Assembly: GCF_023554555.1 (NCBI RefSeq)
Contig: NZ_JAMJWC010000001.1
Span: 1,798,001-1,862,000 of the forward strand
Direction: 5' to 3'
From: Sphingobacterium sp. lm-10
GTDB lineage: Bacteria; Bacteroidota; Bacteroidia; Sphingobacteriales; Sphingobacteriaceae
Length of the DNA: 64,000 nt
In this document: positions 32,036 to 41,393 of the stretch, piece by piece
Layout: each line of letters starts with the position of its first letter
How positions within the stretch are numbered: the first letter of the stretch is position 1
Position numbers and translations under genes: made by a program
The notes under the pieces: model-generated
Databases searched by the model: none
What the model was told of the DNA's origin: nothing
What the model saw: the letters and a program-made list of their open reading frames with translations, nothing else

Positions 32036-34453
32036 CTAATAGATGGCAGGATACTTTTGCGGATTAGTTTCACTAATCATGGCGTATACTGTTTCGATCA
32101 CATCGTCTAAAGAAGGTTTTGTAAAATAATCGCCATCTGAACCATACGGAGGACGATGCGCTTTGGCAGTTAAGGTACGAGGCTGGCAGTCTAATAAATA
32201 ATAACCTTTCTGATCTTCCAAAATCTTGCTTAAAATATAGGCAGATGCTCCACCGGGAAAATCTTCATCCACGACTAATAGTTTATTGGTTTTTTGCAGA
32301 GAAGTAGCGCAAATCTTATCACGGTCGAATGGCATGAGGTATTGCGCATCAACAATCTCTAATGAGATACCCAATTTTTCTAATTCCAATGCGGCTTCCT
32401 GCACGATTCGTAAAGTAGAACCGTAGGATACAACGGTGATATCTTGCCCTTCGCGTACGATTTCTGCCGATCCAAGAGGTACTGTGAAATCGCTAACATT
32501 TTGAGGCATTTTCTCCTTCAATCGATATCCATTTAGACACTCTACCACGAGTGCTGGCTCGTCTGATTTGAGCAGCATATTATACATACCAGCTGCTTGT
32601 GTCATATTACGAGGCACGCACAGGTGAATACCTCTTAGTGCGCCTAGTAATACCGACATGGGAGAGCCGGAGTGCCATATGCCTTCGAGACGATGACCAC
32701 GAGTACGTATGATTAAAGGTGCTTTTTGCCTGCCTTTTGTACGGTAACTCAAACTGGCTAGATCATCGCTTAATACTGGAAGCGCATATAATACGTAATC
32801 TAAATATTGAATTTCCGCAATCGGACGTAAGCCGCGCATTGCTAAACCTATTCCTTTGCCAATAATCGTGGATTCGCGGATTCCGGTATCAAAGATACGC
32901 GCTGCTCCAAATTGCTCTTGTAATCCTGCAAATCCCTGATTCACATCCCCTATTTGTCCCACATCTTCTCCAAATGCGATCATACGATCATCCTTGGCGA
33001 AATGCTCACGAAAACAGGCATTGAGAATTTCTCTTCCATCCACAATAGGCGATTCTGCATTGTATTCTGGTTGTATATGATCAACCAACGATGGGCGCTG
33101 GCTACTGTTGGAAAACAGAAAATCGTTGTATCTATTCTGATTGACTTTTTTCTGTTGATTGTACCAACTCACTAAAGCATCTTTACCCGCAACATCCTCA
33201 CCACGCAACTCTCGAAGCACGCGACGCACATTGCCGTAAATCTCGTGCAACGCATATTCAGTTAATGATTGCAAAGTCTTCAATGGCAGCTCTACTCGCT
33301 CATCTTTTATCTTACCTAACAATTCGATTGCCTGATCAAAGTCAGCCTGTAAGAGCTGCTGATAATCGGTCCATGCGCGTCGTTGCTCCGCCCGCACGGT
33401 TTGCTTGCTCTCTTGCTCAATTAATACTAAAGTTTCTTCGTCGGCGATACCGGATTCGATCATCCAATTTCGCATCTTTAGGTTACAGTCGTATTCTTCT
33501 TCCCAAGTTAAACGTTCCGGTGTCTTATAGCGCTCATGAGAGCCGGAGCTGGAATGGCCTTGTGGCTGCGTCATCTCGTAAACATGAACGATACAAGGTT
33601 TATGTTTCTCGCGCGCTAAATCCGTCGCCTTCTTATATACTTCGCACAATCCAGGATAATCCCAACCACATACTTTGAAAATTTCGAAGCCCTCACCATA
33701 CTCATCTGCCTGGAACCCTTTGAGCACTTGCGAAATATCTGATTTTGTCGTCTGCACTTCATTAGGTACTGAAATCCCGTACCCATCATCCCAGATCGAC
33801 ACAACCATAGGCAGTTGCTTTACACCGATAGCATTAATAGTTTCCCAAAAGACGCCTTCGGAAGTGGAGGCATTTCCTATATTGCAAAAAACCACTTCAC
33901 CACCATTATTAGAGAAGTATTGCAAATAGCGAAGCGATTCATTCCCTCTATAATATTTGGAAGCCAATCCCAAACCTACAGCACGTGCCATTTGCCCGCC
34001 GGTAGTCGAGATATCGGAAGCAGAGTTTTTTTGCTGCGTCTGATTCAACCATTGTCCATCCTCATCTAAGAGCTGCGTAGAAAAATGACAATTCATTTGT
34101 CGGCCTCCCGATGCGGGTTCAATATCCAGATTGGGTGTTGCATACAACTGACTGAAGAACTGATATACAGTAGTAAATCCTAATGCCAGCGCCATGGTTT
34201 GATCCCGGTAATAACCAGAACGCCAATCGCCATCCTGAAAAACTTTAGATAATGCAATTTGCGCGAGCTCCTTTCCATCTCCAAAAATGCCAAACTTTGC
34301 CTTCCCAGTAAGCACCTCCTTTCGACCTAACAAACTCACCTGCCTACTTTCAACTGCCAGGCGGTAATCATTAATGATCAGATCACGAAACTCTTCGAAA
34401 CTGAGCTTTGATGAATCAAAATCTACGGTGTGGGTAGCGTTCGTATTAGACAT
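32036..34453 (-). CDS. 2-oxoacid dehydrogenase E1, alpha and beta fused
   Basis: 805 residues. Residues about 20-370 are the alpha subunit (thiamine diphosphate, with GDGKELAQIALSK, GQMARAVGLGLA, IGNASTSEGVFWE and VHVYEMTQPQGHSSSGSHER); residues about 470-800 are the beta subunit (FGEDVGQIGDVNQGF, IIRTRGHRLEGIWHSGSP, VVECLNGYRLKE, DEDFPGGASAYIL). Branched-chain 2-oxoacid dehydrogenase is the best match, decarboxylating ketoacids for E2. Such fusions are typical in Bacteroidota. E2 and E3 are not nearby. A TATTTTTG box lies 20 bases before the ATG. Confidence 0.88.
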   Translation of the reverse strand: MSNTNATHTVDFDSSKLSFEEFRDLIINDYRLAVESRQVSLLGRKEVLTGKAKFGIFGDGKELAQIALSKVFQDGDWRSGYYRDQTMALALGFTTVYQFFSQLYATPNLDIEPASGGRQMNCHFSTQLLDEDGQWLNQTQQKNSASDISTTGGQMARAVGLGLASKYYRGNESLRYLQYFSNNGGEVVFCNIGNASTSEGVFWETINAIGVKQLPMVVSIWDDGYGISVPNEVQTTKSDISQVLKGFQADEYGEGFEIFKVCGWDYPGLCEVYKKATDLAREKHKPCIVHVYEMTQPQGHSSSGSHERYKTPERLTWEEEYDCNLKMRNWMIESGIADEETLVLIEQESKQTVRAEQRRAWTDYQQLLQADFDQAIELLGKIKDERVELPLKTLQSLTEYALHEIYGNVRRVLRELRGEDVAGKDALVSWYNQQKKVNQNRYNDFLFSNSSQRPSLVDHIQPEYNAESPIVDGREILNACFREHFAKDDRMIAFGEDVGQIGDVNQGFAGLQEQFGAARIFDTGIRESTIIGKGIGLAMRGLRPIAEIQYLDYVLYALPVLSDDLASLSYRTKGRQKAPLIIRTRGHRLEGIWHSGSPMSVLLGALRGIHLCVPRNMTQAAGMYNMLLKSDEPALVVECLNGYRLKEKMPQNVSDFTVPLGSAEIVREGQDITVVSYGSTLRIVQEAALELEKLGISLEIVDAQYLMPFDRDKICATSLQKTNKLLVVDEDFPGGASAYILSKILEDQKGYYLLDCQPRTLTAKAHRPPYGSDGDYFTKPSLDDVIETVYAMISETNPQKYPAIY

Positions 34454-34591
34454 TATTAAATATGGTTTCTAACAAAAATAGTAAAATTTTATATCGTTCT
34501 ATACACGTTCTTCTAATTAAAAGCGCCTATATTAATATATTTGGGACGAAATTTGGCAAAGATTACTTACTTTTAGCCTCTTTTAAACGAT

Positions 34592-35332
34592 ATGAGTACG
34601 ATTCATTTTTTTGATGCCAATAAGAGTTCTTCAGGTTCTTTAGGAAACTTAGAAAAGACCATCAACCTGCAGCATTTGCTAGAGACTCCTCTACCGAATC
34701 GCGATGCGAATTGGATAGCAGATTTTTTAGATAACATAGACGAGTGTAATTTACAACTGGCAGAGCCTGAGGTGGCAGTGGCCAATGATAGCTTTCCCTA
34801 CATGAATGCGCGGACAGTAGCTCCAGAAACAAATTTCAAAGCATTCGTAATTCGAAATGAACTCGACACTATTCTGGCTAACGGCTTTGGCTTGGTCATT
34901 AATGCACACAATGATCAACCAGATTGGATATTCTCTCATGGAGATTTGCTAAATTTAAAGCTCAACAACGAATTTTACACCGATGAAAGTGCCTTCTCTG
35001 AACACGGTAAGGATTTTGTATTACCAAAAGACGAACAAGTTTTAGTAGGCCAACCTTCGGAAGCTATCTTGCCGGCTCAGACGAGAACACATTTACGGGA
35101 ATTCCTGGCCTATTCCGGCATGAATAATGGTAAGGTAATGCTGATTGCGCGAAATTATGAGGATGAACAAAACATGACGCAGGACCTGATTTTCAATATA
35201 ACCCCAAAATTGTTTGCCACACAAGATGCCTATGTACAGGTCATGAATACCATCTCCTGGTTCTTACCAAGACATTACTCTATCGCTGGTGTAGATGAAT
35301 TGAGTGTCGAATCGGGTTTTGCACAGATCTAA
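34592..35332 (+). CDS. Conserved-looking protein of unknown function
   Basis: 246 residues, acidic, no signal or membrane segment. Visible blocks are NLQHLLETPLPNRDANWIADFL, TNFKAFVIRNELDTILANG and YAYVQVMNTISWFLPRHYSI. Two parts may be related to enhanced serine sensitivity-type (SseB-like) proteins, with the N-terminal part reading like EAPL-NRDxxWxxxFL, but I would not assert it. It starts 138 bases from a divergent E1 gene and is 24 bases upstream of a NUDIX gene. Confidence 0.65.
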   Translation: MSTIHFFDANKSSSGSLGNLEKTINLQHLLETPLPNRDANWIADFLDNIDECNLQLAEPEVAVANDSFPYMNARTVAPETNFKAFVIRNELDTILANGFGLVINAHNDQPDWIFSHGDLLNLKLNNEFYTDESAFSEHGKDFVLPKDEQVLVGQPSEAILPAQTRTHLREFLAYSGMNNGKVMLIARNYEDEQNMTQDLIFNITPKLFATQDAYVQVMNTISWFLPRHYSIAGVDELSVESGFAQI

Positions 35333-35356
35333 CAGCATCTCAAAAAACAATCAAAC

Positions 35357-35830
35357 ATGTTTTTATTCAACGTAAGGGTATATGGGATATTGGTAAACAA
35401 GCAAAACGAAGTACTCGTCAGTGATGAACAATTGGGCAATTTTGCCTTCACTAAATTCCCTGGTGGTGGACTGGAATACGGGGAGGGTATCATCGATGCA
35501 CTTAAGCGGGAATTCTTGGAAGAGTGTAATCTGGAGATTGAAATCATCAAGCACCTGTACACCACCGATTTTTTTGAGAAGTCGTCCTTCAATGATAGTC
35601 AGATTATATCTATTTATTACTTAATACGTCCCAAGTCGGGACATAATTTAACATTGGACCACCCGATGTTTGCTCCTCTGCCCATGCCTGCTGCAGATAA
35701 TCCAAACAAAGAAATCATTTTTCGCCTAGTCCCAGTGAGTCAAAATAAGACGAAAAATTTTACCTTTAAGACAGACCAAGTGGCTTGGGAAACATACATT
35801 TTAAAAGAGTCTGATAGATTATCACTGTAA
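35357..35830 (+). CDS. NUDIX hydrolase
   Basis: 157 residues. The Nudix box is GGGLEYGEGIIDALKREFLE and continues ECNL; the consensus GX5EX7REUXEEXGU is met except that Gly before the last hydrophobic residue is Asn. It hydrolyses a nucleoside diphosphate linked to another moiety; which one cannot be told. The N-terminal FNVRVYGILVNKQNEVLVSD is a typical first strand pair. It follows the preceding gene by 24 bases, so they may form an operon. Confidence 0.85.
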   Translation: MFLFNVRVYGILVNKQNEVLVSDEQLGNFAFTKFPGGGLEYGEGIIDALKREFLEECNLEIEIIKHLYTTDFFEKSSFNDSQIISIYYLIRPKSGHNLTLDHPMFAPLPMPAADNPNKEIIFRLVPVSQNKTKNFTFKTDQVAWETYILKESDRLSL

Positions 35831-36040
35831 GTTATCGACAATACAAAGCATGATAAATTTTTAAAATACTGATATTCAGTGATTTAAAAATTTACAAGTG
35901 TTTTGCAACGTTTTTTTTTCGATACTATTGTATTATATCCCATAACTATTTATCTTTATCTATCGCTAGATGGGAAAATATATCGTAAAGCACAAACGTT
36001 TTACCTAATTTTCATCCGGCCTTTTAGATTCGAAAAACAC
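35831..36040. other. A+T-rich intergenic region
   Basis: Only A+T-rich sequence with a TAAATTTTTAAA-like inverted run near 35852-35893 (AAATTTTTAAAAT and ATTTAAAAATTT, roughly paired) that could serve as a weak terminator hairpin for the NUDIX gene. No gene seen. Confidence 0.4.
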
Positions 36041-36108
36041 CTAGTTCCATAGGGTTTTTATTAATAGTTAGTGTGATTATAGGCGATACTCCCCGTATCG
36101 CCTTTTTT
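36041..36108 (+). repeat. Weak copy of the TAGGTTAAT/UCCCC hairpin family
   Basis: ATAGGG..ATTAATAGTTAGTG, then a perfect 8-bp stem GGCGATAC (36082-36089) with GTATCGCC (36095-36102), loop TCCCC exactly as in the good copies and six T. The linear part is more degenerate. It lies before the convergent small gene at 36126, so it is unlikely to be that gene's leader; a stand-alone transcript or a terminator. Confidence 0.45.
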
Positions 36109-36125
36109 GTTTAGCCTGTCAGACA

Positions 36126-36386
36126 TTATTCTTCAACATCTAAAATCATCTCCAACGCTCTAATACTTATTTTTGCCAAATCCTTGGAGAAACTTTGTTT
36201 ACTGGTTAAGGTATGAGAGCAGTATGATAGCAACATACTGAAGGCAACAAAATCTTTTTTGGCCTCAATAAAGTTGTATAATACCTTTCTTAATAACATT
36301 AAATCATCTGGCTCAAGCGTAGCGGCCACTTTATGATGCAATAAATAATGTTCTAAGAATTTCTCTGCTTTATCACGCATTTTCAA
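36126..36386 (-). CDS. Small helical protein of unknown function
   Basis: 86 residues, largely helical (RDKAEKFLEHYLLHHKVAA, DDLMLLRKVLYNFIEA, KDLAKISIRALEMILDVEE). No signal, metal site or membrane helix. ATG at 36386 or Met-3 at 36380 could be the start. No recognised family. Confidence 0.6.
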   Translation of the reverse strand: MKMRDKAEKFLEHYLLHHKVAATLEPDDLMLLRKVLYNFIEAKKDFVAFSMLLSYCSHTLTSKQSFSKDLAKISIRALEMILDVEE

Positions 36387-36461
36387 ATATAGAAAAATAA
36401 TGATAAATTTATTTCTTTGAGAACAAATAAATTATTTAGACAATAATCAAGTAGATTTAAA

Positions 36462-36486
36462 CAAAAAGAGGCGCCTAAGCGCCTCT
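36462..36486 (-). terminator. Terminator after asparagine synthetase
   Basis: On the minus strand AGAGGCGC (36486-36479), TTAG, GCGCCTCT (36474-36467) then TTTTTG. Lies 34 bases downstream of the stop. Confidence 0.85.
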
Positions 36487-36519
36487 ATCATTCATCTATA
36501 AATTAATACTTAATTAAAG

Positions 36520-38208
36520 TCATACTACCTGTTCTGGTGTTTTCGAATAACTGTCGTTATGCACGTTTGCTACCGCACGTCCAGAGGGATCATTCATATT
36601 TTGAAAAGAAGCATCCCAAGCCAGTGCTTCTGGCGTGCTACATGCGACTGATTTTACAGAAGGCACGGTACTAGCCGCAGCTTCAGAAGGAAAATGCGAC
36701 TCAAAGATGGAACGATAATAGAACTCTTCTTTACTTTTCGGAGTGTTAATAGGGTAACGACTAGCTGCAGCGGCAAAAGCTTCATCGCTTACATTTAATT
36801 CCGCTTGTGCTTTTAAGGTGTCGATCCAACTATAGCCTACGCCATCCGAAAATTGCTCTTTCTGTCTCCATGCGATACTCTCCGGAAGGTAGTCTTCAAA
36901 GGCTTTACGTACGACCCATTTCTCCATACGTCCATCTTTAATCATTTTGTCGGCAGGGTTTATACGCATCGCGACATCCATAAATTCTTTATCCAAGAAC
37001 GGCACGCGACCTTCTACTCCCCATGCCGCCAATGATTTGTTGGCTCGCAGACAATCATATAAGTGAAGTTTTTTGAGCTTACGTACTGTTTCTTCATGAA
37101 ATTCTTGTGCATTTGGTGCCTTATGGAAGTAAAGATAACCGCCAAACAGCTCATCAGAACCTTCTCCAGAAAGTACCATTTTAATCCCCATCGATTTGAT
37201 GACTCTGGCCAACAAGTACATGGGAGTAGATGCTCTTATTGTGGTAACATCATAAGTTTCCAAATGATAAATCACGTCGCGAACCGCATCTAGACCCTCT
37301 TGAATGGTAAAGTTGATTTCATGATGTATCGTCCCAATATGATCAGCAGCTTTTTTTGCAGCAATGAGGTCTGGAGCGCCTTCCAATCCAACAGCAAATG
37401 AATGTAAGCGTGGATACCAAGCTTCCTCAGCATCGCCAGATTCTATTCGCTTGGAAGCATATTTCTTGGTTACTGCAGCAATCACTGAAGAATCCAATCC
37501 GCCGGAAAGTAATACCCCATAAGGCACGTCAGACATTAACTGACGATGGACGGCGTCTTCGAGCGCTTGCTTCAAAACATCTAAATCGGTATCATTCTCT
37601 GCCACGGCATCATAGGATTCCCAATCTTTGGTGTACCAACGTTGAGGAACCAGGCTTTCCGCACTATACAAATAATGTCCTGGAGGGAATTGCTCTATTC
37701 GAGTACAATAACCCTCTAATGACTTCAGTTCGGACGCTACGAATAGCTGCTCATGCTCATCATATCCGTAATAGAGCGGAATGATACCCATATGATCGCG
37801 TGCGATTAAGAAGCTATCATTTCTAGCGTCGTATAAAGCAAATCCAAAAATCCCATTTAAGTCGGCCAAGAAAGAAGCTCCATGTTCTAGGTAAAGCGCT
37901 AGTATCACCTCTGAATCCGACTGTGTAGCGAATGGATAGTCTGGTAAAGTGGCACGCAATTCCCGATGATTGTAGATTTCACCGTTTACAGCAAGCACTA
38001 CTTGTTTATCTTCGCTATACAGCGGCTGACTACCTGATTGCGGATCGACAATAGCTAATCGCTCATGTGCCAAAAGTGCATTAGAAGAACTGAAAATACC
38101 AGACCAATCTGGCCCTCTATGACGGATCCTTTTGGACATTTCCAAGACCTGAGGTCTTAATACTTCTTCTTTTTTCTTTATATCAAATGCTCCAATAATC
38201 CCGCACAT
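36520..38208 (-). CDS. asnB: Asparagine synthase (glutamine-hydrolysing)
   Basis: 562 residues. The N-terminal Cys-2 (MCGIIGAFD) is the glutaminase nucleophile; RIRHRGPDWSG and NGEIYNHRELR complete the class II amidotransferase domain. The synthetase domain follows with the P-loop LLSGGLDSSVIA and LSGEGSDELFGGY. It makes asparagine from aspartate, ATP and glutamine in the cytosol. Length close to the E. coli enzyme (554). The only feature out of the ordinary is a Ser/Ala-rich C-terminal region around 505-530. Monocistronic, with its own terminator. Confidence 0.95.
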   Translation of the reverse strand: MCGIIGAFDIKKKEEVLRPQVLEMSKRIRHRGPDWSGIFSSSNALLAHERLAIVDPQSGSQPLYSEDKQVVLAVNGEIYNHRELRATLPDYPFATQSDSEVILALYLEHGASFLADLNGIFGFALYDARNDSFLIARDHMGIIPLYYGYDEHEQLFVASELKSLEGYCTRIEQFPPGHYLYSAESLVPQRWYTKDWESYDAVAENDTDLDVLKQALEDAVHRQLMSDVPYGVLLSGGLDSSVIAAVTKKYASKRIESGDAEEAWYPRLHSFAVGLEGAPDLIAAKKAADHIGTIHHEINFTIQEGLDAVRDVIYHLETYDVTTIRASTPMYLLARVIKSMGIKMVLSGEGSDELFGGYLYFHKAPNAQEFHEETVRKLKKLHLYDCLRANKSLAAWGVEGRVPFLDKEFMDVAMRINPADKMIKDGRMEKWVVRKAFEDYLPESIAWRQKEQFSDGVGYSWIDTLKAQAELNVSDEAFAAAASRYPINTPKSKEEFYYRSIFESHFPSEAAASTVPSVKSVACSTPEALAWDASFQNMNDPSGRAVANVHNDSYSKTPEQVV

Positions 38209-38377
38209 AATGTTTAAAATTTAATCGAATCGAACCTTTTGTCAATACTCTATAACAAAGAAACAGATTAAAAAATTAAATTCATAACATTTATTAAGTT
38301 TTATTGAATTATTTATAAAATAAACAAATATTAACTATTTATATCGTATCATTTCCACAAAATACTTGAAACAAACA

Positions 38378-40216
38378 TCAAATCACACCATGTAACGATC
38401 CTCCTTTAGCGCCGAGTTGATCTACCCTACGTTCAATTTCCGGATCTTTAATTAATGCAGGAGCGTGATGCGGCTTGGCTCGTGCATCAATAATAAGCGG
38501 CCCATTGCACCCCCAATGTTTGAAACGAGTGAAAGCATCCACGCCATATATATCGTGCGACGGATTGCTACGCGTAAAGGTGACCCATACAAAATTGGCA
38601 GGTGAATCTGCTGTAAAAGCAGCGTCATCTGCCAGTACAATTAATCGGACTCCATCCAATGTCTCTGCATTTATGGATTTTGACCAAGCGTCTATCTTGA
38701 GTTGTTCTGACTCGTAGTTCTCGAAGGCACTCCCTTCTACGACTACCACTCCAGGAAGTGCTAATTTGGCATACCCAAATGGTCGTGGGAAATCTAAACC
38801 GACCGGAATCTCCGTAGCTAATGCATACTTAGGAAGGCCGACCGCAGCAAACACAACCTTGGAGCCAGCATTCAATCCATCGCCAGAATAATCTAATGTA
38901 TCAATCGTCGTGTTAGTATGAAAATGCACATCTCTATCCCATTCGATGCGTTCTAAAATATGTTTTAAGTAGCTTACAACATCATGGATATCCAATGTTG
39001 GATTATCCTCATGAGAAGAAATGAATAAATATTTTGCCAGGCTCAATTGGTTTTTACCCAAAATCTGATTGGCAATCGTCAGTAATTCCTGCGGGCGCTC
39101 TACCTGCTGGTACGGCGTATATCTTTCGCTGCCAATCGCAAACAAAAGTGGGTGCACACCAGCGGCGTCTACCGCATGCACGGCATGCAAACCATTAATC
39201 TCCATAGGAATTGCGGATCCGGTAATTTCGTGGATCAACGCACCAAAACTTGTATCTTCCTGCGGTGGACGACCGACAACCGTAAATGACCAAATAGGAT
39301 TTTTACGGTGATACACGCTGTGGACTTTCATCAGTGGAAACGGATGTGTGAGTGAATAATAGCCAATATGATCTCCAAAAGGACCTTCCGGCTTATTTTC
39401 ATTTGGATACACCGTGCCGGTAATCACGAAGTCGGCATCAGATGAAATACAAAATCCTTCTTCATCATAGAAATAGCGAAATCTTCTGTTTCCCAGTGCA
39501 CCGGCAAAGATCGTTTCAGACAATCCTTCAGGAAGTGGCATCACCGCCGATAGTGGATGTGATGGTGGACCTCCCACAAAGATGGATACTTTAAGTGGTT
39601 GGCCAAGCGCATTGGCTTTAGTTTGGTGCACTCCTATCCCACGATGGAGTTGGTAATGCAAGCCGATTTCTTCGTCAGCGATATAGTCATTGCCAGAAAG
39701 CTGAATTCGGTACATACCGAGATTCGCATTCATGATACCCGGACGGTCTGCATCTTCCGTGTACACCTGTGGCATCGTGACAAAGGCACCGCCGTCCATC
39801 GGCCAATTCACTATTTGTGGCAATTCTGAGATTGTGGTACGGCTATGCAGGATTGGCGCATTGTTTTTTTTCTTCCAAGGAAGTGCTCCAAGCGCTGTCA
39901 TTGCCGAGCCGGCATAGTAAAAAGGTTTTTTCACAACCGACATCGGATCCATTTTCACATCCACCAACTTCTTTACGTTAGCTAGTGAATCACGAAACAT
40001 GAATTTGGATCGATCCAACGTGCCGAACAAATTAGATACCGCCGGAAAGCGACTCCCCTTAATGCGTTCAAAAAAAATCGCTGGACCACCTACATCATAC
40101 ACCCGCATGTGTATGGAGGCCATCTCCAAGTAAGGATCTACTTCTTCTTTTATCCGTATCAAATGACCATGCTGCTCCAGATCGGCAACGCAATCTGCTA
40201 AACTTTTGTATCCCAT
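38378..40216 (-). CDS. UbiD-family decarboxylase
   Basis: 612 residues. UbiD enzymes use prenylated FMN to remove aromatic carboxylates. Seen blocks are GGPAIFFERIKGSRFPA, MYRIQLSGNDYIADEEIGLH, EGPFGDHIGYY and VYHRKNPIWSFTVVGRPPQED. The Bacteroidota form of about 610 residues is usually called menaquinone-biosynthesis decarboxylase; its substrate here is inferred from that naming. UbiX, which makes the cofactor, is not in the window. The next upstream gene is an NAD-binding epimerase-like protein, 102 bases away. Confidence 0.85.
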   Translation of the reverse strand: MGYKSLADCVADLEQHGHLIRIKEEVDPYLEMASIHMRVYDVGGPAIFFERIKGSRFPAVSNLFGTLDRSKFMFRDSLANVKKLVDVKMDPMSVVKKPFYYAGSAMTALGALPWKKKNNAPILHSRTTISELPQIVNWPMDGGAFVTMPQVYTEDADRPGIMNANLGMYRIQLSGNDYIADEEIGLHYQLHRGIGVHQTKANALGQPLKVSIFVGGPPSHPLSAVMPLPEGLSETIFAGALGNRRFRYFYDEEGFCISSDADFVITGTVYPNENKPEGPFGDHIGYYSLTHPFPLMKVHSVYHRKNPIWSFTVVGRPPQEDTSFGALIHEITGSAIPMEINGLHAVHAVDAAGVHPLLFAIGSERYTPYQQVERPQELLTIANQILGKNQLSLAKYLFISSHEDNPTLDIHDVVSYLKHILERIEWDRDVHFHTNTTIDTLDYSGDGLNAGSKVVFAAVGLPKYALATEIPVGLDFPRPFGYAKLALPGVVVVEGSAFENYESEQLKIDAWSKSINAETLDGVRLIVLADDAAFTADSPANFVWVTFTRSNPSHDIYGVDAFTRFKHWGCNGPLIIDARAKPHHAPALIKDPEIERRVDQLGAKGGSLHGVI

Positions 40217-40318
40217 ATTATAATATATGTAGCTATTGCAAAAATAGCAGTATAATTAGCGCCTTTGTCTAAAACTGTAAAAAATACGCAGAAAGTGTAG
40301 AAGAAGCCTTTGACTTCT

Positions 40319-41182
40319 TTATTGATCCTGAAGAATGACCTCTTCAATCGGCGTAAAAGAGAAGGATACGCGTTTGGCCCAAGTAGTATTATCGAGCGGG
40401 TATTCATAGCGAAACATGCGCTTTATTTCTAAATGATCTTCTTTTTGCAGTTTACGTTTGCGTTGAAAGAATAAAGAATAAATAAAATGTGGTACGGCAA
40501 CGCCTACGCTACTAACGTCATTTAGATTTTTATACATCCTGAATAGCTCACGCACGCTCATCTGCTGCACACCGCCCAATTCGAGCACTTGGTTAATAAA
40601 ATCAGTCTGCCAGTTGATGGTACGAATCCAACGCAGCACGTCTAAAGCGGCAATAGGCCGAAACTCCACATTAGCGAGAGCCTCATCGTACCACACGTAC
40701 TTTTCCATCATTAATTGCCTGAAATAACGATCGGCAAGGCTATGTTTGCCCAGTGCAATATTTGCTAATACAAGTGTGTAATCGATCTGGTATTCTACAA
40801 ATAATTGCTGAATATAGGTGATATAGTCGCGATCTACTAAGCGAGCGAAGTACACGACCCGATTACACTGATTGGTTTGCAATAGGGTAATAAAATTCTT
40901 TAATCGGGTAAGCTCCACTTGCAAACTTACGTGATCATCTAGATTGGTAGATGGTGCGAAACAAATACCAACTTCCAAATTTTCTAAAGCACAATCGGTA
41001 TAGGCATGCTCTTTTCTCAGCAAATCGACCGGCAGCAGCTTTGCTGTTACCGGCTCAAAACCAGTAGCCTCAAATAGCTTAGCATCTCTAATCAGACCGT
41101 ACACCTGACAGTCGTCTGAGGCTAAATTACTTGCTGCTCGCCTCCCCAAGTAGCTATTAAGTCCGCTGATAAGCATACTCAT
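40319..41182 (-). CDS. NAD(P)-binding SDR/NmrA-like protein
   Basis: 287 residues. The N-terminal LISGLNSYLGRRAASNLA is a Rossmann nucleotide-binding start in which the second Gly of GxxGxxG is replaced. Extended SDR character follows (RDAKLFEATGFEPVTAKLLPVDL, IDYTLVLANIALGKHS, VEFRPIAALDVLRWIR) but I see no YxxxK catalytic pair, so the protein may bind NAD(P) without classic reductase activity. Context gives no clear pathway. Confidence 0.7.
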   Translation of the reverse strand: MSMLISGLNSYLGRRAASNLASDDCQVYGLIRDAKLFEATGFEPVTAKLLPVDLLRKEHAYTDCALENLEVGICFAPSTNLDDHVSLQVELTRLKNFITLLQTNQCNRVVYFARLVDRDYITYIQQLFVEYQIDYTLVLANIALGKHSLADRYFRQLMMEKYVWYDEALANVEFRPIAALDVLRWIRTINWQTDFINQVLELGGVQQMSVRELFRMYKNLNDVSSVGVAVPHFIYSLFFQRKRKLQKEDHLEIKRMFRYEYPLDNTTWAKRVSFSFTPIEEVILQDQ

Positions 41183-41361
41183 ATATTATTATTAATTGCG
41201 TTCTAACTGAACTTTATACAGTAGAATTAAACATCATCATTAGAACACGATCGTCAAACGTTTTGTTTTAGTACTATTTGCTTCACGAATTTATACGTGC
41301 TATATAATGTCGTAATCGTGTCAAATATAAGACCTCTAACGCGATTGCAGTATTGAAAACT

Positions 41362-41369
41362 TATATTTG
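41362..41369 (+). promoter_or_regulatory. -7 box of cryptochrome gene
   Basis: TATATTTG, matching TAnnTTTG, 24 bases before the ATG at 41394; no TTTG is found 19 bases upstream. The box overlaps a TTG at 41367, which is why I reject that as the start. Confidence 0.4.
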
Positions 41370-41393
41370 TATACGGTCAAATTCACATATTTT